This document shows, one piece after another, positions 8,690 through 16,935 of a stretch of DNA of 64,000 nucleotides; positions within the stretch are counted from its first letter, which is position 1; each line of letters opens with the position of its first letter. The notes below the pieces were generated by a model. That model made no database searches. It saw nothing but the letters and a program-made list of their open reading frames with translations, and was not told the DNA's origin. The stretch comes from Streptomyces sp. NBC_01294 (GTDB lineage Bacteria > Actinomycetota > Actinomycetes > Streptomycetales > Streptomycetaceae). The translations under genes were made by a program, and so were the position numbers. The DNA lies in assembly GCF_035917235.1 (NCBI RefSeq), contig NZ_CP108423.1, positions 248,001-312,000 of the forward strand, written 5' to 3'.

Positions 8690-8923
8690 ATGAGCGAACA
8701 GCCGGCCCCCGCCAGCACCGTGCGGCAGCAACTGGAGCCCGCGGCCGCCGACGCGGTCCGCGCCTACGCCGCCAAGACCCGCGAGAACGCCGACCGGCTC
8801 GCCGCCGTCCTCGAGGACATCGCCACCAACGGCCTGCCCGCGGTGGAGGAGTGCACGCCCTGGGAGGAACTGCGCGAGGCCCATCTCGCCCGCCTCGCCG
8901 CCCAGCGTCCGGCCGTCGCCTGA
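8690..8923 (+). CDS. Antitoxin of a type II toxin-antitoxin pair
   Basis: This small acidic helical protein of 77 aa (MSEQPAPASTVRQQLEP) has the length and composition of ParD/RelB-like antitoxins: a short N-terminal part for DNA or dimer contacts and a C-terminal helix ending WEELREAHLARLAAQ. AGGAG stands about 7 nt before the ATG. Its TGA overlaps the ATG of the next gene (TGATG), the normal layout when antitoxin precedes toxin. It should neutralise the downstream RelE/ParE-like protein and repress the pair's own promoter. Confidence 0.65.
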   Translation: MSEQPAPASTVRQQLEPAAADAVRAYAAKTRENADRLAAVLEDIATNGLPAVEECTPWEELREAHLARLAAQRPAVA

Positions 8924-9183
8924 TGGCCGGACGGCGCGCCAGAATCGCGTTCGGCGAGTCCGCGGCCAAACAGCTCGAAGACCTCACCACCGAACGCGAA
9001 CTCCACGCCCTGGACCGCGCACTGGTCGCCATCTCCGTCGACCCCGAGATCGGCGGGCCGATCCCGGCCGACGGCACCGGGCCCGAGCTGCGCCAGTACG
9101 CCGACGAGATCGAGGAAGTCCGCGTCCTGTACTTCGTCACCGCACTGCGCACCGTCGTCGTGGTCGCCTACATCGAGACCTGA
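8923..9183 (+). CDS. RelE/ParE-family toxin
   Basis: The 86-residue basic product has the RelE/ParE beta-alpha pattern: RRARIAFGESAAKQLEDL helix at the N-terminus, a proline/glycine loop, LRQYADEIEEVRVLYFV and LRTVVVVAYIET as the closing beta strands. Family members either cut mRNA on the ribosome or poison gyrase; which applies here cannot be told from sequence. The gene overlaps the antitoxin by one base. It sits among mobile-element debris, typical for such modules. Confidence 0.65.
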   Translation: MAGRRARIAFGESAAKQLEDLTTERELHALDRALVAISVDPEIGGPIPADGTGPELRQYADEIEEVRVLYFVTALRTVVVVAYIET

Positions 9184-9310
9184 CCCGGACGACCGCGGTC
9201 AGGTCTCCAGAGGCGGACGTCCCGATGACGGCTTCGGCTCGACGTCCTTCTCGACGCGTTCCGCGAATCCCGGCTCCACCTCGACGCGAGTGTGCGCCTG
9301 GGGTCCCCTG

Positions 9311-9751
9311 TCAGCGGCGGCCAGTGGCCAGGATGACGAGGAACTGGCCACCGCCCGCCTCGATGCCGGCGGTCACCGGCAGCCCCGGTACCAGCCGGGA
9401 GAAGCGGTCCACCAGCCAATCCGCCGCCTCCTGGGCGTCCTTCCTGGACGGACAACGACCCACCACCTCGCGGCCGCCCTTGCGCTCCAGCCTCTCGGCA
9501 ACGGCGATCAGCGGCGCGGGTTCGACTACGTACAGGCGCTCCGGCCAGGCGATGACCACCTTGACCGCGCCCTTGCGCGTGTTGCACCCGCGGTGCGCGA
9601 GCCGCTCGGCGACCTTGGCCTTCCGGTCGGCGGTCCGGCTGTCGACACTGGGCCCCCGCGGGTCGTTCACCGACTCGTCGGGGTCGACCGGTTCGTCACA
9701 CACCCAGCACTGCCAGCCGTCGCGCTCGGCCACATCATCAAGGAGACTCAT
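9311..9751 (-). CDS. HNH-like zinc-knuckle protein
   Basis: The product is 146 aa. Near the N-terminus it has W-x-C-W-V-C (a CxxC pair) and later LAHRGCNTRKG, so the spacing resembles the Cys-Cys ... His-x-x-Cys-N knuckle of HNH endonucleases. The middle His/Asp of a full HNH motif is not obvious, so it may be a DNA-binding relative rather than a nuclease. The C-terminal half (EVVGRCPSRKDAQEAADWLVDRF) is a separate alpha/beta region. ATG at 9751 starts it. Confidence 0.55.
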   Translation of the reverse strand: MSLLDDVAERDGWQCWVCDEPVDPDESVNDPRGPSVDSRTADRKAKVAERLAHRGCNTRKGAVKVVIAWPERLYVVEPAPLIAVAERLERKGGREVVGRCPSRKDAQEAADWLVDRFSRLVPGLPVTAGIEAGGGQFLVILATGRR

Positions 9752-9949
9752 CCGAGCAAACTACCTGCCCGGCCACCACCCCGCGTACCAGGGCCGGCAC
9801 GGCGCGGGTCAGGCCGGCTCCCACCGCGGCCGCAGTACGAGAGATGCTGTCTGGCGCGAGTCGGGGAAGCACGAGGAAACCGGGAGGCCAGGTCTCGGTC
9901 TTCACCGCGCCATCGGGCGCAGCCGTCCACCCCGCGTCGCAGACGACGC

Positions 9950-10264
9950 TCAGGCGGAGGCCATGCGGGCGAGCAGCGCCCGAATCCCGCCGACGCGGTA
10001 GTGGTTGGGGTGGAGGTAGCGTTCACATGCGGTCAGCGACTGCTCCTCCGCTGCGGCCACCAGGTCCGGGAACCGGTCCTGAATCAGAGAGCCGCCGCGG
10101 GTCTGCAACACCACCTGCCCGCCCGGGGAGGCCGGGGTGAAGAAGATCGCGCGGTGCCCGTCGAACTCCTACTCGAAGGCGGCGCCGCCCGCCGGCACTC
10201 CCGGGCCCGGCAGCGCCTCGGCGGCCTGCGCCGGCATCGGCTCAACCGGCGGTCGCAGCGTCAC
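9950..10264 (-). pseudogene. ATP-dependent DNA ligase remnant, nonsense and lost catalytic Lys
   Basis: A GTG at 10264 with AGGAGGGAGG upstream begins VTLRPPVEPMPAQAAEALPG, the N-terminus of Streptomyces accessory ATP-dependent DNA ligases. Codon 32 is TAG (10169-10171). The next codon is GAG, so the expected catalytic motif KFDGHR reads EFDGHR; this Lys normally carries the AMP. The frame stays open after the stop (FTPASPGGQVVLQTRGGSLIQDRFPDL) and ends with an unrelated-looking tail (HYRVGGIRALLARMASA) at 9950. The nucleotidyltransferase and OB domains are otherwise missing. The gene is dead at three levels: nonsense, catalytic residue and truncation. Confidence 0.7.
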
Positions 10265-10366
10265 CAGGTGCCTCCCTCCTCAGTCGGACCGGGCAGCCGC
10301 GCTCTTTACGTGCCCCGTGCCGTCGCGGTTACCTGGAGCGCACAAGGACGAGCCACGGGGGCGGGC

Positions 10367-11032
10367 ATGGCGGGCTGGCATGGAGGATGGGCACGCGGGC
10401 TCTGGCGGACCGCAGTGGCGCTGGCCGCGCCGCCGCTGACCGCGGCCCTGGCGTTCGGGGTGGCCTGGAAGTCGGCGTACGGGTCGCTGGGCAACTGGGG
10501 GTTCTTCCTCGGCGGGCTGCTGCTCCCGCTGGTCCTGCTCGGCTGGCACGCCGCCCTCGCCGCGCGGCGCGGGGCCTCGCTCATCGCGCTGTCCGCCCTC
10601 CCTGCCGGCCTCGGCGCCATCCTGGCACTGGCGTCCGTGGGGCACAGCGCGCTGGAGGACCGGGGCGTCGAGATCAGCTGCGTCGTGCTGAAGGTCACCG
10701 AGCACACCGAGACGCAGTCCTCCATGGACGCCGAGGGCCACTGGACCTCCACGACCCGGACCTCGTACGACCACCGCCTGGACTGCCCCGCGGGCGGCCC
10801 GGAGCACCTGGACACCCCCTCGCGGCTCGCGGAGGAGGGCGGGTCCCTGGCGGTGGTGCACGACCCGCAGGGCAAGGTCTCCCCGCGGGCTGCCGGGGAC
10901 GTCCACGGCCGGGGCCTGCGCATCGCAGCCGAGGTGGCGGTCGGGGCGGCCGTGCTCCTGGGGCTGGCCGGCGGGATCCGGGAGGCGTACGAGAAGCGGC
11001 GCCGGAGGCCGCGGCGGCCGACAGGGCGGTGA
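10367..11032 (+). CDS. Predicted membrane protein with extracytoplasmic domain
   Basis: The product is 221 aa. Hydrophobic segments lie around residues 13-33, 40-60 and 68-90, then a soluble stretch of ~95 residues (EISCVVLKVTEHTETQ, a DHRLDCPAGGPEHL segment and VVHDPQGKVSPRAA), then a last helix (LRIAAEVAVGAAVLLGLAGG) and a very basic tail that favours the cytoplasm. The soluble part resembles a small beta domain seen in many actinobacterial membrane proteins (DUF3592-like), but I cannot name it firmly. ATG 10367 has a GGGGGCGGG stretch upstream. Confidence 0.65.
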   Translation: MAGWHGGWARGLWRTAVALAAPPLTAALAFGVAWKSAYGSLGNWGFFLGGLLLPLVLLGWHAALAARRGASLIALSALPAGLGAILALASVGHSALEDRGVEISCVVLKVTEHTETQSSMDAEGHWTSTTRTSYDHRLDCPAGGPEHLDTPSRLAEEGGSLAVVHDPQGKVSPRAAGDVHGRGLRIAAEVAVGAAVLLGLAGGIREAYEKRRRRPRRPTGR

Positions 11033-11173
11033 AACGCCTGCCCGAGGGCGGCACCTTCCGGCGTTCCGCCACACCCCAGCCCAGCACCGGTGAAATCCGA
11101 TGACGCACACCCAGTGCACATCACAGGACGCCCATCAGGCTCCAGCGGCCCCGCCCCACGTACGGAGGACGAG

Positions 11174-11558
11174 GTGCGTCCGTTGGTCGACGGCCGGGAC
11201 CTGCTGGCGGAAGTCCACCCGGACGGCACGTCGAGCTGCTCAAGCCGGCATTTTGCCTGGCCCCGCCGAGGGATGGCCGTTCGCGGCCTCGGACGAACCG
11301 CGCCGGGTCGAGCTGTCCAACAACGGCTGTGTCACCTCGTGCTGCGGAGGCATCTTCGTCACCATCCGGCGCCAGGGCGACCGGGTGCTCTGGACGTCCT
11401 GGGAGAACACACACGACAACCGGATTCCCTTTCCCACCGACCTGCACTTCGACGCGGCCCAGTACGACGCCGAACTGGCCAGGGCAGGCGCGGACGTCAG
11501 CTGGGAAGAGCCAGTGGACACCGCCGCCCGGCTGCTGGCCCAGGAACTTGCGGACTGA
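11174..11558 (+). pseudogene. Conserved hypothetical protein, frameshifted
   Basis: The 5' part reads VRPLVDGRDLLAEVHPDGTSS in one frame from a GTG at 11174 with GGAGGACGAG upstream. The 3' part reads PGPAEGWPFAASDEPRRVELSNNGC, GGIFVTIRRQGDRVLW and VDTAARLLAQELAD in another frame. Together they match the layout of a common Streptomyces protein of ~130 aa (N-terminal VRPLVDGRD, central CxxGCCGxxxVTIRR, C-terminal TAARLL). The frames switch between about 11225 and 11245. It is either a pseudogene or carries a sequencing error. Confidence 0.5.
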
Positions 11559-11584
11559 CAGGCCCAGAGCACGGGGAGCGCGCA

Positions 11585-11785
11585 GTGATCGCCGTCACAC
11601 CGAAGCGTACGGAGCCCGCACGCGTGACGGTGCGCTTGGGCCGCCAAGGTGTTGCGTGGGCACCGGGGGAGGATTTGGTCCGCGACCTGCTCATGACCGG
11701 TCAGGAACCCGTTCGGGAGCTCGTTCGGCGGTTCGCCCTCGGGCTCACGGCCGAGGACCCCGGCAACACGTTCGGCCCGCGGTGA
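11585..11785 (+). CDS. Hypothetical small protein
   Basis: A GTG at 11585 with GGGAG about 9 nt upstream starts a 66-residue protein (VIAVTPKRTEPARVTVRLG, WAPGEDLVRDLLMTGQEPVRELV). The coding pattern is plausible but no family is known. It follows the frameshifted gene closely and could be a co-transcribed partner or a remnant. Confidence 0.4.
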   Translation: MIAVTPKRTEPARVTVRLGRQGVAWAPGEDLVRDLLMTGQEPVRELVRRFALGLTAEDPGNTFGPR

Positions 11786-12426
11786 GCACCGATTGCCGAT
11801 CCTCCCGGATGGGACCCGCCGGGGCACCGAATGAAGGTGACCAGGGCGACTTTGATCAAGGTGTCGTGCGACCGGTTGACCGCTGGCCCCTGGAAGCGTG
11901 CCGGAGAGCTCAGAAGCGAGCCCTTCGGGGCGCGGCAGGTGCCAAGCCGTCGCCTCAACAGCGTCGGCATCGCCTCCGGCCCGGCCTTTAACGCCCGCGC
12001 CGGCGTCCGGGAAGCCGGCAGCTACCGGACCTACATCACGGCCGACCTACAAGATGCTGACACGTCTTCAGGTCGCCGACACCGCAGAGGAGTTCGACGC
12101 CGCGCTGGTCGGCCGAGGCGGGAAGGTCGGGTCGCGGGCACGGGCACAGCGCAGGGCGGCGATGGTGATGTCCAGCAGGTGGTGCTGGTGGGCCTCGCGC
12201 AGCCCGACCGCCTGGTAGTCATCGGCCGGGCCTCGTTCGCCGGCAACGTCGCCGTGGTAGCGCTGGCCACACTGCAGCTCACCGGGTCGACGGTCGGGCG
12301 CGTTCAAGGAATCTGCAACACCCTGTCCGGTGACAACATCATCACCTGTCACCACCCTGGACTCGGCGCCCTGTCACCAGACCAACCGCCCCAAGCCCGC
12401 CACGCACCGCACTGGGCACGCAGGAT
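11786..12426. other. 640-bp stretch without a supportable gene
   Basis: Frames on both strands (for example minus 12068-12355, with a helix-like LREAHQHHLLDITIAALR) have no start signals or family match. The region may hold decayed coding DNA. Confidence 0.3.
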
Positions 12427-12843
12427 CTACGGCGCGGCTGCTTTGGTGAGCTTCAGGGTCACCGGTCCGTCCGGATCGGGGCGGAGATACACCTTCTTCG
12501 GACCCGCCATGTAGAGCTGGACGTCGACGTCCAGCTCACCGTCATCGGCCTCCAGGTAAACGAAGTTGCTGCGGGTGAAGTCCCATTGACCACTGAAGTC
12601 GACGGGGTCAGCACTTCCCCACCCCGTGACCTCGCCTTCCGAGATGTCCGTGGCGGAGAACGTTCCGTCGGCATCGAGCAGGATCTCGCCGCCCGTCTTG
12701 TCGTTGCGGTACACGCCAGGCAGCTCATCAGGATCGACCGAGCCCGCACACCCCGAAGTGACCACCGCAGCAGCGATCAGTACAGCAACGAGCCCCCATC
12801 CACCTGTCACCCTCTTCACCGCAGCCCCAGCACGCATGTTCAC
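12427..12843 (-). CDS. Predicted lipoprotein
   Basis: The precursor is 138 aa. Residues 9-32 form a signal peptide ending in a lipobox (V-T-S-G-C), so the mature protein is lipid-anchored at Cys32 on the outer face of the membrane. The mature domain is a small acidic beta-rich fold: ELPGVYRNDKTGGEILLDADGTFSATDI, a SGQWDFTRSN segment and a final KKVYLRPDPDGPVTLKL strand. This recalls META-like or other small barrel lipoproteins of Streptomyces, without a firm family. ATG 12843 and ATG 12837 are both possible starts. Confidence 0.7.
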   Translation of the reverse strand: MNMRAGAAVKRVTGGWGLVAVLIAAAVVTSGCAGSVDPDELPGVYRNDKTGGEILLDADGTFSATDISEGEVTGWGSADPVDFSGQWDFTRSNFVYLEADDGELDVDVQLYMAGPKKVYLRPDPDGPVTLKLTKAAAP

Positions 12844-13093
12844 ACGCCTCTCCCCAGAGGTTGGATAGCCGGCCCTGCAGCCGCACCCCCTATTTGAACA
12901 CGCTCAAAATTGAGACTTTCGCCGGGTCCCACCATCGGCACATCGGGACTCGACTGGGCGCGGTGATGCTGGACTGCTGTCCCTGAACGTTCCTGCCACG
13001 GCGCTGACCTGGTGCGAGCCAAGGGGACGGAACCACGCGGCGCGTGTTCGAAATCGGTTGCCGTCGACGTGTCGCGTGCGGTGATACTCCTGC

Positions 13094-13534
13094 ATGAGCA
13101 GGATTGCGCAGGTCATGGTGTTGGCGACGTACGCGGACGAAGTCATGGAGCCTCTCACCCGCTTTGACGAGTCACGCAGCTGGGCGGGCAAGTTCGAGCC
13201 GCTCGGGTTGTTCGTCGGCGGCTGGGTTATGGAGTTCTACAGGCAGTACACGCGCTCGGGTCTGTTGAAGCACTTGGAATCGCTGCCGTGGCCCAACCCC
13301 GAGCAGGTACAGGTACTGATCCATGACGAGGAGGACGACTGCTTCGGCCTGTGGATGATCTACGACGGCGCTCTCGTCGAGGTGCCGCTTCCTCGTGTAC
13401 AGCGGTTCCACGCCCCGGCACCAACGTCAGATGAGTTCTCGCCAAGCCCGGGATATCTCTGGCGGACGGACGGGAAAGCCAAGGTGCCCGCAGGCTTCTC
13501 GACCGAACCTCAAGACCCGCGACCGGCCTGGTAG
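13094..13534 (+). CDS. Conserved hypothetical protein
   Basis: This soluble protein of 146 aa is acidic and rich in aromatic residues (MSRIAQVMVLATYADEV, GGWVMEFYRQYTRSGLLKHLESLPWPNPEQVQVLI, EDDCFGLWMIYDGALVEVPLP in segments). The fold looks alpha/beta and cytoplasmic, similar in style to immunity proteins of polymorphic toxin systems, but no family is certain. ATG 13094 is the first in frame. It stands alone between two minus-strand genes. Confidence 0.55.
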   Translation: MSRIAQVMVLATYADEVMEPLTRFDESRSWAGKFEPLGLFVGGWVMEFYRQYTRSGLLKHLESLPWPNPEQVQVLIHDEEDDCFGLWMIYDGALVEVPLPRVQRFHAPAPTSDEFSPSPGYLWRTDGKAKVPAGFSTEPQDPRPAW

Positions 13535-13649
13535 CGCAACAGCCCAAGCCATCCTGCCCGCCCCCACAAATACATGACGATGCCGCCGTGCCTGCGGCCC
13601 GCACAGCGCCGGCCGCTTACCCCTGCACCAAAGGCCCCCGCACGCCGTC

Positions 13650-14921
13650 TCAGGCATCGGCGGTGGTTCCGTCCCGCTCCGGGAGCAGTTCGGGCATCCC
13701 CTCCACCAGCACGACGACGGCGACGACCTCACCGGCGTCGCAGCGGCCGATCCACACGGGGTAGGTACCGTCCCCGGTGGTGGCGAAGGCCATGAGTTCG
13801 CCGCCGGAAGCCTCGTCCCAGGTGCGCTGCATGAACATGGAACCGTCGTCGATGTCCTCGTACCCGTCCAGGTCCGGCTCTCCCTGGATCAGCCCCCGCT
13901 CGTAGAGCGCGACGAGTGGCTCCCAGGCGGCGGCGTCGGCGAAGCAGCCGGTGGCGCCGTCGGTGTCGAATCCGGCGATCTGTTCCTCGATGAACAGCCG
14001 GGGGTCGTCGTCCGGACCCAGGGCCATCTCCCAGGTCGCGGCGGGGGTCTCGTCGACGAGCAGGCGTACCGCGGTGGGTCCCGTGGTCGTGACCTCCCTG
14101 TCCCGCCACTCGCAGTGGTAGCTGAAGCGGACCCGCGCCTCGTCGAGTACGTACTCCCCGGGCGGGACGGGGACGGTGATCGCCGGCTCTTCGTCCACGT
14201 TGTCCGGGCCGGCGACGGCCAGCAACCCGCTGGGCACGCGCAGGGTGCCGACCCGGCGGGGCTCCACGACGGTCTGCTCGGGGTGGTACCCGTCGGTCAC
14301 CCGCACCCCGGGCCGGAACAACGCGCCGATCGGCCCGGGCTGCGCGGGCCGCGGCGGCCGCCAGCACGTGGCAGGGGCGTCCCCGTGGCCGCCCTCGGCG
14401 ACCTCGGCGACCTCGAAGACCGGCGGCTCGGTGAAGCCGTGCACCTGCGCGGAGAGCAGCGGCCACTCCCCGAAGGCGGGCCGGACCATCCACTGCTCGT
14501 CGTCGCGGTGGGTGGGCGAGGTGGAGTACCCCCGAGGCTCCTCCGTCCGCCGCCCCCGACCGTCCGGGAAGAGGTCCACTATGACGCGCGGGCACTTCGG
14601 GTCGAACTCCGCCATCACCGGACCGGTGTAGTTCCAGGCGACCGTGTACCGGCGCAGCAGCCGCGCCGGGTCGTCCAGCAGCCGCATGTCCAGGTCGTAG
14701 GTGCGGCGGCCCTGGGCGTCGTAGACCCACAGCCCCACGTAGTGGTCCCGCCAGGAGACGAGCCGGACCTCCAGCGGAGCCTCCCGACCCGGCTCCCGGT
14801 ACACCACCACGTACGGAAGCCCGGTGGCATCCCGCTCCCGGGCCTCCCCGGCCGACATCGGCCGCCAGGCCTCGCGGGCCTCCAGGTCCCACGCCTGCGC
14901 GTACCCCACCGCGACGACCAT
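13650..14921 (-). CDS. DUF4241-containing protein
   Basis: The product is 423 aa with two parts. Residues 1-225 are a beta-rich region (WDLEAREAWRPMSAGEARERD, TYDLDMRLLDDPARLLRRY). Residues ~240-420 match DUF4241: RVPSGLLAVAGPDNVDEEPAITVPVPPGEY, then RFIEEQIAGFDTDGATGCF-like and GELMAFATTGDGTYPVWIGRCDAGEVVAVVV at the C-terminus. DUF4241 proteins are frequent in polymorphic-toxin and immunity neighbourhoods but their role is unknown. ATG 14921 is immediately preceded, in its 5' leader, by a 7-bp tandem repeat at 14943-14980. Confidence 0.7.
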   Translation of the reverse strand: MVVAVGYAQAWDLEAREAWRPMSAGEARERDATGLPYVVVYREPGREAPLEVRLVSWRDHYVGLWVYDAQGRRTYDLDMRLLDDPARLLRRYTVAWNYTGPVMAEFDPKCPRVIVDLFPDGRGRRTEEPRGYSTSPTHRDDEQWMVRPAFGEWPLLSAQVHGFTEPPVFEVAEVAEGGHGDAPATCWRPPRPAQPGPIGALFRPGVRVTDGYHPEQTVVEPRRVGTLRVPSGLLAVAGPDNVDEEPAITVPVPPGEYVLDEARVRFSYHCEWRDREVTTTGPTAVRLLVDETPAATWEMALGPDDDPRLFIEEQIAGFDTDGATGCFADAAAWEPLVALYERGLIQGEPDLDGYEDIDDGSMFMQRTWDEASGGELMAFATTGDGTYPVWIGRCDAGEVVAVVVLVEGMPELLPERDGTTADA

Positions 14922-14942
14922 GACCGCTCCCTGTGCCTCGTA

Positions 14943-14980
14943 CCTCGCGCCTCGCGCCTCGCGCCTCGCGCCTCGCGCCT
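14943..14980. repeat. 7-bp tandem repeat CCTCGCG, 5.4 copies
   Basis: Five perfect copies of CCTCGCG and a partial sixth lie 20-60 bp upstream of the DUF4241 start codon, in what should be its promoter or leader. Copy-number change could alter promoter spacing. Confidence 0.85.
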
Positions 14981-15097
14981 GTGCAAGGGAGCCGCCGGCT
15001 GTGACAACGGCCGCAGGTCGTGTCCTTCGGGTCAGGCCGGATCAGTGAGCGGGGTCTGGTGCCGCGCATCACAAGGCCGAAGCCACGGCCGCCAGGG

Positions 15098-15295
15098 TCA
15101 GTAGGCCTCGTCCAGGCTGCGCTCGTTGACGCTGACGCAGCCGCCGTCGCGGTCGAGCTCGTCGAGCCAGACCTTCTCGTTCTCCGCGAGGTACGCGTGG
15201 AGGGCGCACGTGTTGCGCGCGAGGCAGGCGGGGATGTGGCATGCCTCCCTACTGCGGGCGGCGACGAGCCGTTGGCCGTAGCAGTGCACCGGCAA
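15098..15295 (-). CDS. Hypothetical small Cys-containing protein
   Basis: The 65-residue frame reads CYGQRLVAARSREACHIPACLA, then NTCALHAYLAENEKVW and SVNERSLDEAY. Four Cys (two in ACHIPAC) could bind metal. The start is a TTG at 15295 or GTG two codons on; neither has a clear ribosome site. No family was recognised. Confidence 0.4.
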   Translation of the reverse strand: MPVHCYGQRLVAARSREACHIPACLARNTCALHAYLAENEKVWLDELDRDGGCVSVNERSLDEAY

Positions 15296-15373
15296 CGGTG
15301 CGGAGTTCCTTTGGGTGCGCCGCCGCCTCGCGCCGGCGTCGCGACGCTGGACCAGGGGCCGTACCGCACCCGG

Positions 15374-16366
15374 TCAGGCGGGGGCCACGTCGGAGCCCCG
15401 CGTGCGCGTTCCCGCGGCCTCGTGCCGGAAGGAGCGGCGATAGGCGGCGGGCGTGGTGTGCACCAGAGCGTGGAAGCGCCGGCGGAGGTTGGCGGCCGAG
15501 GACAAGCCGGTCCTGGCCGCGATCGTCTCGACGGCCAGATCCGTCTCCTCCAGGAGGGCCCGGGCCGCCATCACCCGCTGCCGCAGCAGCCAGTTGCCCG
15601 GGCTCGTACCGAGCTGCTCGGCGAACCTGCGGGCGAGCGTGCGCGTGGAGACGGCCCCGAACGAGGCGAGGTCGTCGACGGTCAGCGGCTCGTGCAGCCG
15701 CTCGGCGGCCCAGTCCAGGACGGGGGCCAGGGAGTCGGGGGTGCGGTCGGTGAGGGGGAGCGTGGCGTATTGAAGCTGGCCGCCCTCGCGATGAGGCGGC
15801 ATGACCATGTGCCGGGCGACCTGGTTCGCGTAGGCGGCGCCCTGGTCGGTGCGGATCAGGTGTAGGCACAGGTCGATGCCCGCGGCTGTGCCCGCGCTCG
15901 TGGCCACGTCGCCCAGGTCGACGTAGAGCACGTCCGGGTCGACCTGGATCCCGGGATGCCGCGCGGCGAGTTCGTCGGCCATGCGCCAGTGAGTGGTCGC
16001 CCTGCGACCCTCCAGCAGTCCGGCCTCGGCGAGCAGGAAGGCGGCGGAGCACAACGCGACAATACGGGCGCCGCGGCGATGCGCCCGCCGTAGCGCGTCC
16101 ACGACGCCGGGCGAGGGAGCGCTCGCGCGCTGCACCCAGCCGGGGATGAGAACCGTCTGCGCGCGCTGCAAGGCCGACAGCCCGTGCATGACCGCCATGT
16201 CGTAGCCGGCCAGCGTCGGCAGGGGGCCGGGCCGCTCGGTGCAGACGTCGAACGTGTAACGGGCGGGCAGGCCTGGCCGGTTCAGGCCGAAGACCTCTGC
16301 GGCGCTGGCCAGCTCGAACGTGGACTGAGGCGGCAGGAGAAGGCACACCACGCGGTGAAGGCTCAT
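15374..16366 (-). CDS. GlxA-type transcriptional regulator (DJ-1/PfpI + AraC HTH)
   Basis: The protein is 330 aa, typical for GlxA/FtrA regulators. Residues 1-180 are a DJ-1/PfpI-like amidotransferase fold (FELASAAEVFGLNRPGLPARY, VALCSAAFLLAEAGLLEGRRATTHW with the nucleophile-elbow Cys), used as a ligand-sensing domain. Residues 220-315 are an AraC helix-turn-helix pair (LTVDDLASFGAVSTRTLARRF and TIAARTGLSSAANLRRRF). I chose ATG 16366 (MSLHRVV), as GGAGAGG lies upstream; a GTG at 16387 is possible. It is transcribed away from the cupin gene across a ~60-bp gap, so it probably controls the cupin and perhaps the DoxX-like gene behind it. Confidence 0.88.
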   Translation of the reverse strand: MSLHRVVCLLLPPQSTFELASAAEVFGLNRPGLPARYTFDVCTERPGPLPTLAGYDMAVMHGLSALQRAQTVLIPGWVQRASAPSPGVVDALRRAHRRGARIVALCSAAFLLAEAGLLEGRRATTHWRMADELAARHPGIQVDPDVLYVDLGDVATSAGTAAGIDLCLHLIRTDQGAAYANQVARHMVMPPHREGGQLQYATLPLTDRTPDSLAPVLDWAAERLHEPLTVDDLASFGAVSTRTLARRFAEQLGTSPGNWLLRQRVMAARALLEETDLAVETIAARTGLSSAANLRRRFHALVHTTPAAYRRSFRHEAAGTRTRGSDVAPA

Positions 16367-16428
16367 GGCAGAAAAGTACCTCTCCACGTCAATCCTGACT
16401 CTGGGGCGGAGGCGGAGCGGCCGCGAGC

Positions 16429-16758
16429 ATGATCTACGTGACTCAAGAACCCGACCTCGTACAGATCGTCCACGTCGATGACATCGACCCGACCGAGGTC
16501 GCTCCCGGCATCACCCGCAGGCGCTTGCCCGCCACGGAGTGGGCACGTGGGTGGGTGTACGACTTCGCCCCGGGTGCGCAATGGCCCGAAGAGGACGTGC
16601 ACGAGACCGAGGAACGCTACTACGTGGTGTCCGGCGAGTTCATCGACTGCGGCCGACGCCTCGCGGCGGGCAGCTACGTGGTGTTCGCGCCGGGCAGCAC
16701 GCACCGCCCGCGCACGGAGACCGGGGCGCGCATGATCGGGATCACCGTTCTCGGGTGA
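16429..16758 (+). CDS. Cupin-domain protein
   Basis: The single-domain cupin has 109 aa. Cupin motif 1 is seen in WPEEDVHETEERYYVVSGEF and motif 2 in GSYVVFAPGSTHRP; one metal-ligand His (in EEDVHETEE), Glu and the second-motif His are present. Such small cupins bind metal and act as sensors, isomerases or anti-sigma-like domains. The gene diverges from the GlxA regulator. A hairpin terminator (16767-16789) follows it directly. Confidence 0.8.
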   Translation: MIYVTQEPDLVQIVHVDDIDPTEVAPGITRRRLPATEWARGWVYDFAPGAQWPEEDVHETEERYYVVSGEFIDCGRRLAAGSYVVFAPGSTHRPRTETGARMIGITVLG

Positions 16759-16766
16759 CCGGTCGG

Positions 16767-16789
16767 CCGCGCCCGGCGCGCGGGCGCGG
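16767..16789 (+). terminator. Stem-loop terminator after the cupin gene
   Basis: An 8-bp stem (CCGCGCCC / GGGCGCGG) with a 7-nt loop begins 9 nt after the cupin stop codon. Confidence 0.55.
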
Positions 16790-16800
16790 TGATGAGCCAG

Positions 16801-16825
16801 TCGGGTCGGGTCGGGTCGGGTCGGC
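16801..16825. repeat. 5-bp tandem repeat TCGGG
   Basis: Four perfect TCGGG copies and one TCGGC follow the cupin terminator, about 110 bp before the DoxX-like gene, in its probable promoter region. Confidence 0.8.
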
Positions 16826-16935
16826 GTCAGCCGGGGATGGCGGAACGCTTCTGTTCTGTGCACATGCCATGCCGGGCACGTGCACCCGGCCCGAGCGCGA
16901 CCGGCAGACCCACCCAGTGAAGGGATTCTCCTCCC

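Noticed and set aside
12068..12355. Helical minus-strand frame
   Set aside because: No start signal or family recognised; a possible remnant only.
13729..15369. 546-codon minus-strand frame overlapping the DUF4241 gene
   Set aside because: It is Arg/Gly/Pro-rich without motifs and is a frame shadow of the real gene and its leader.
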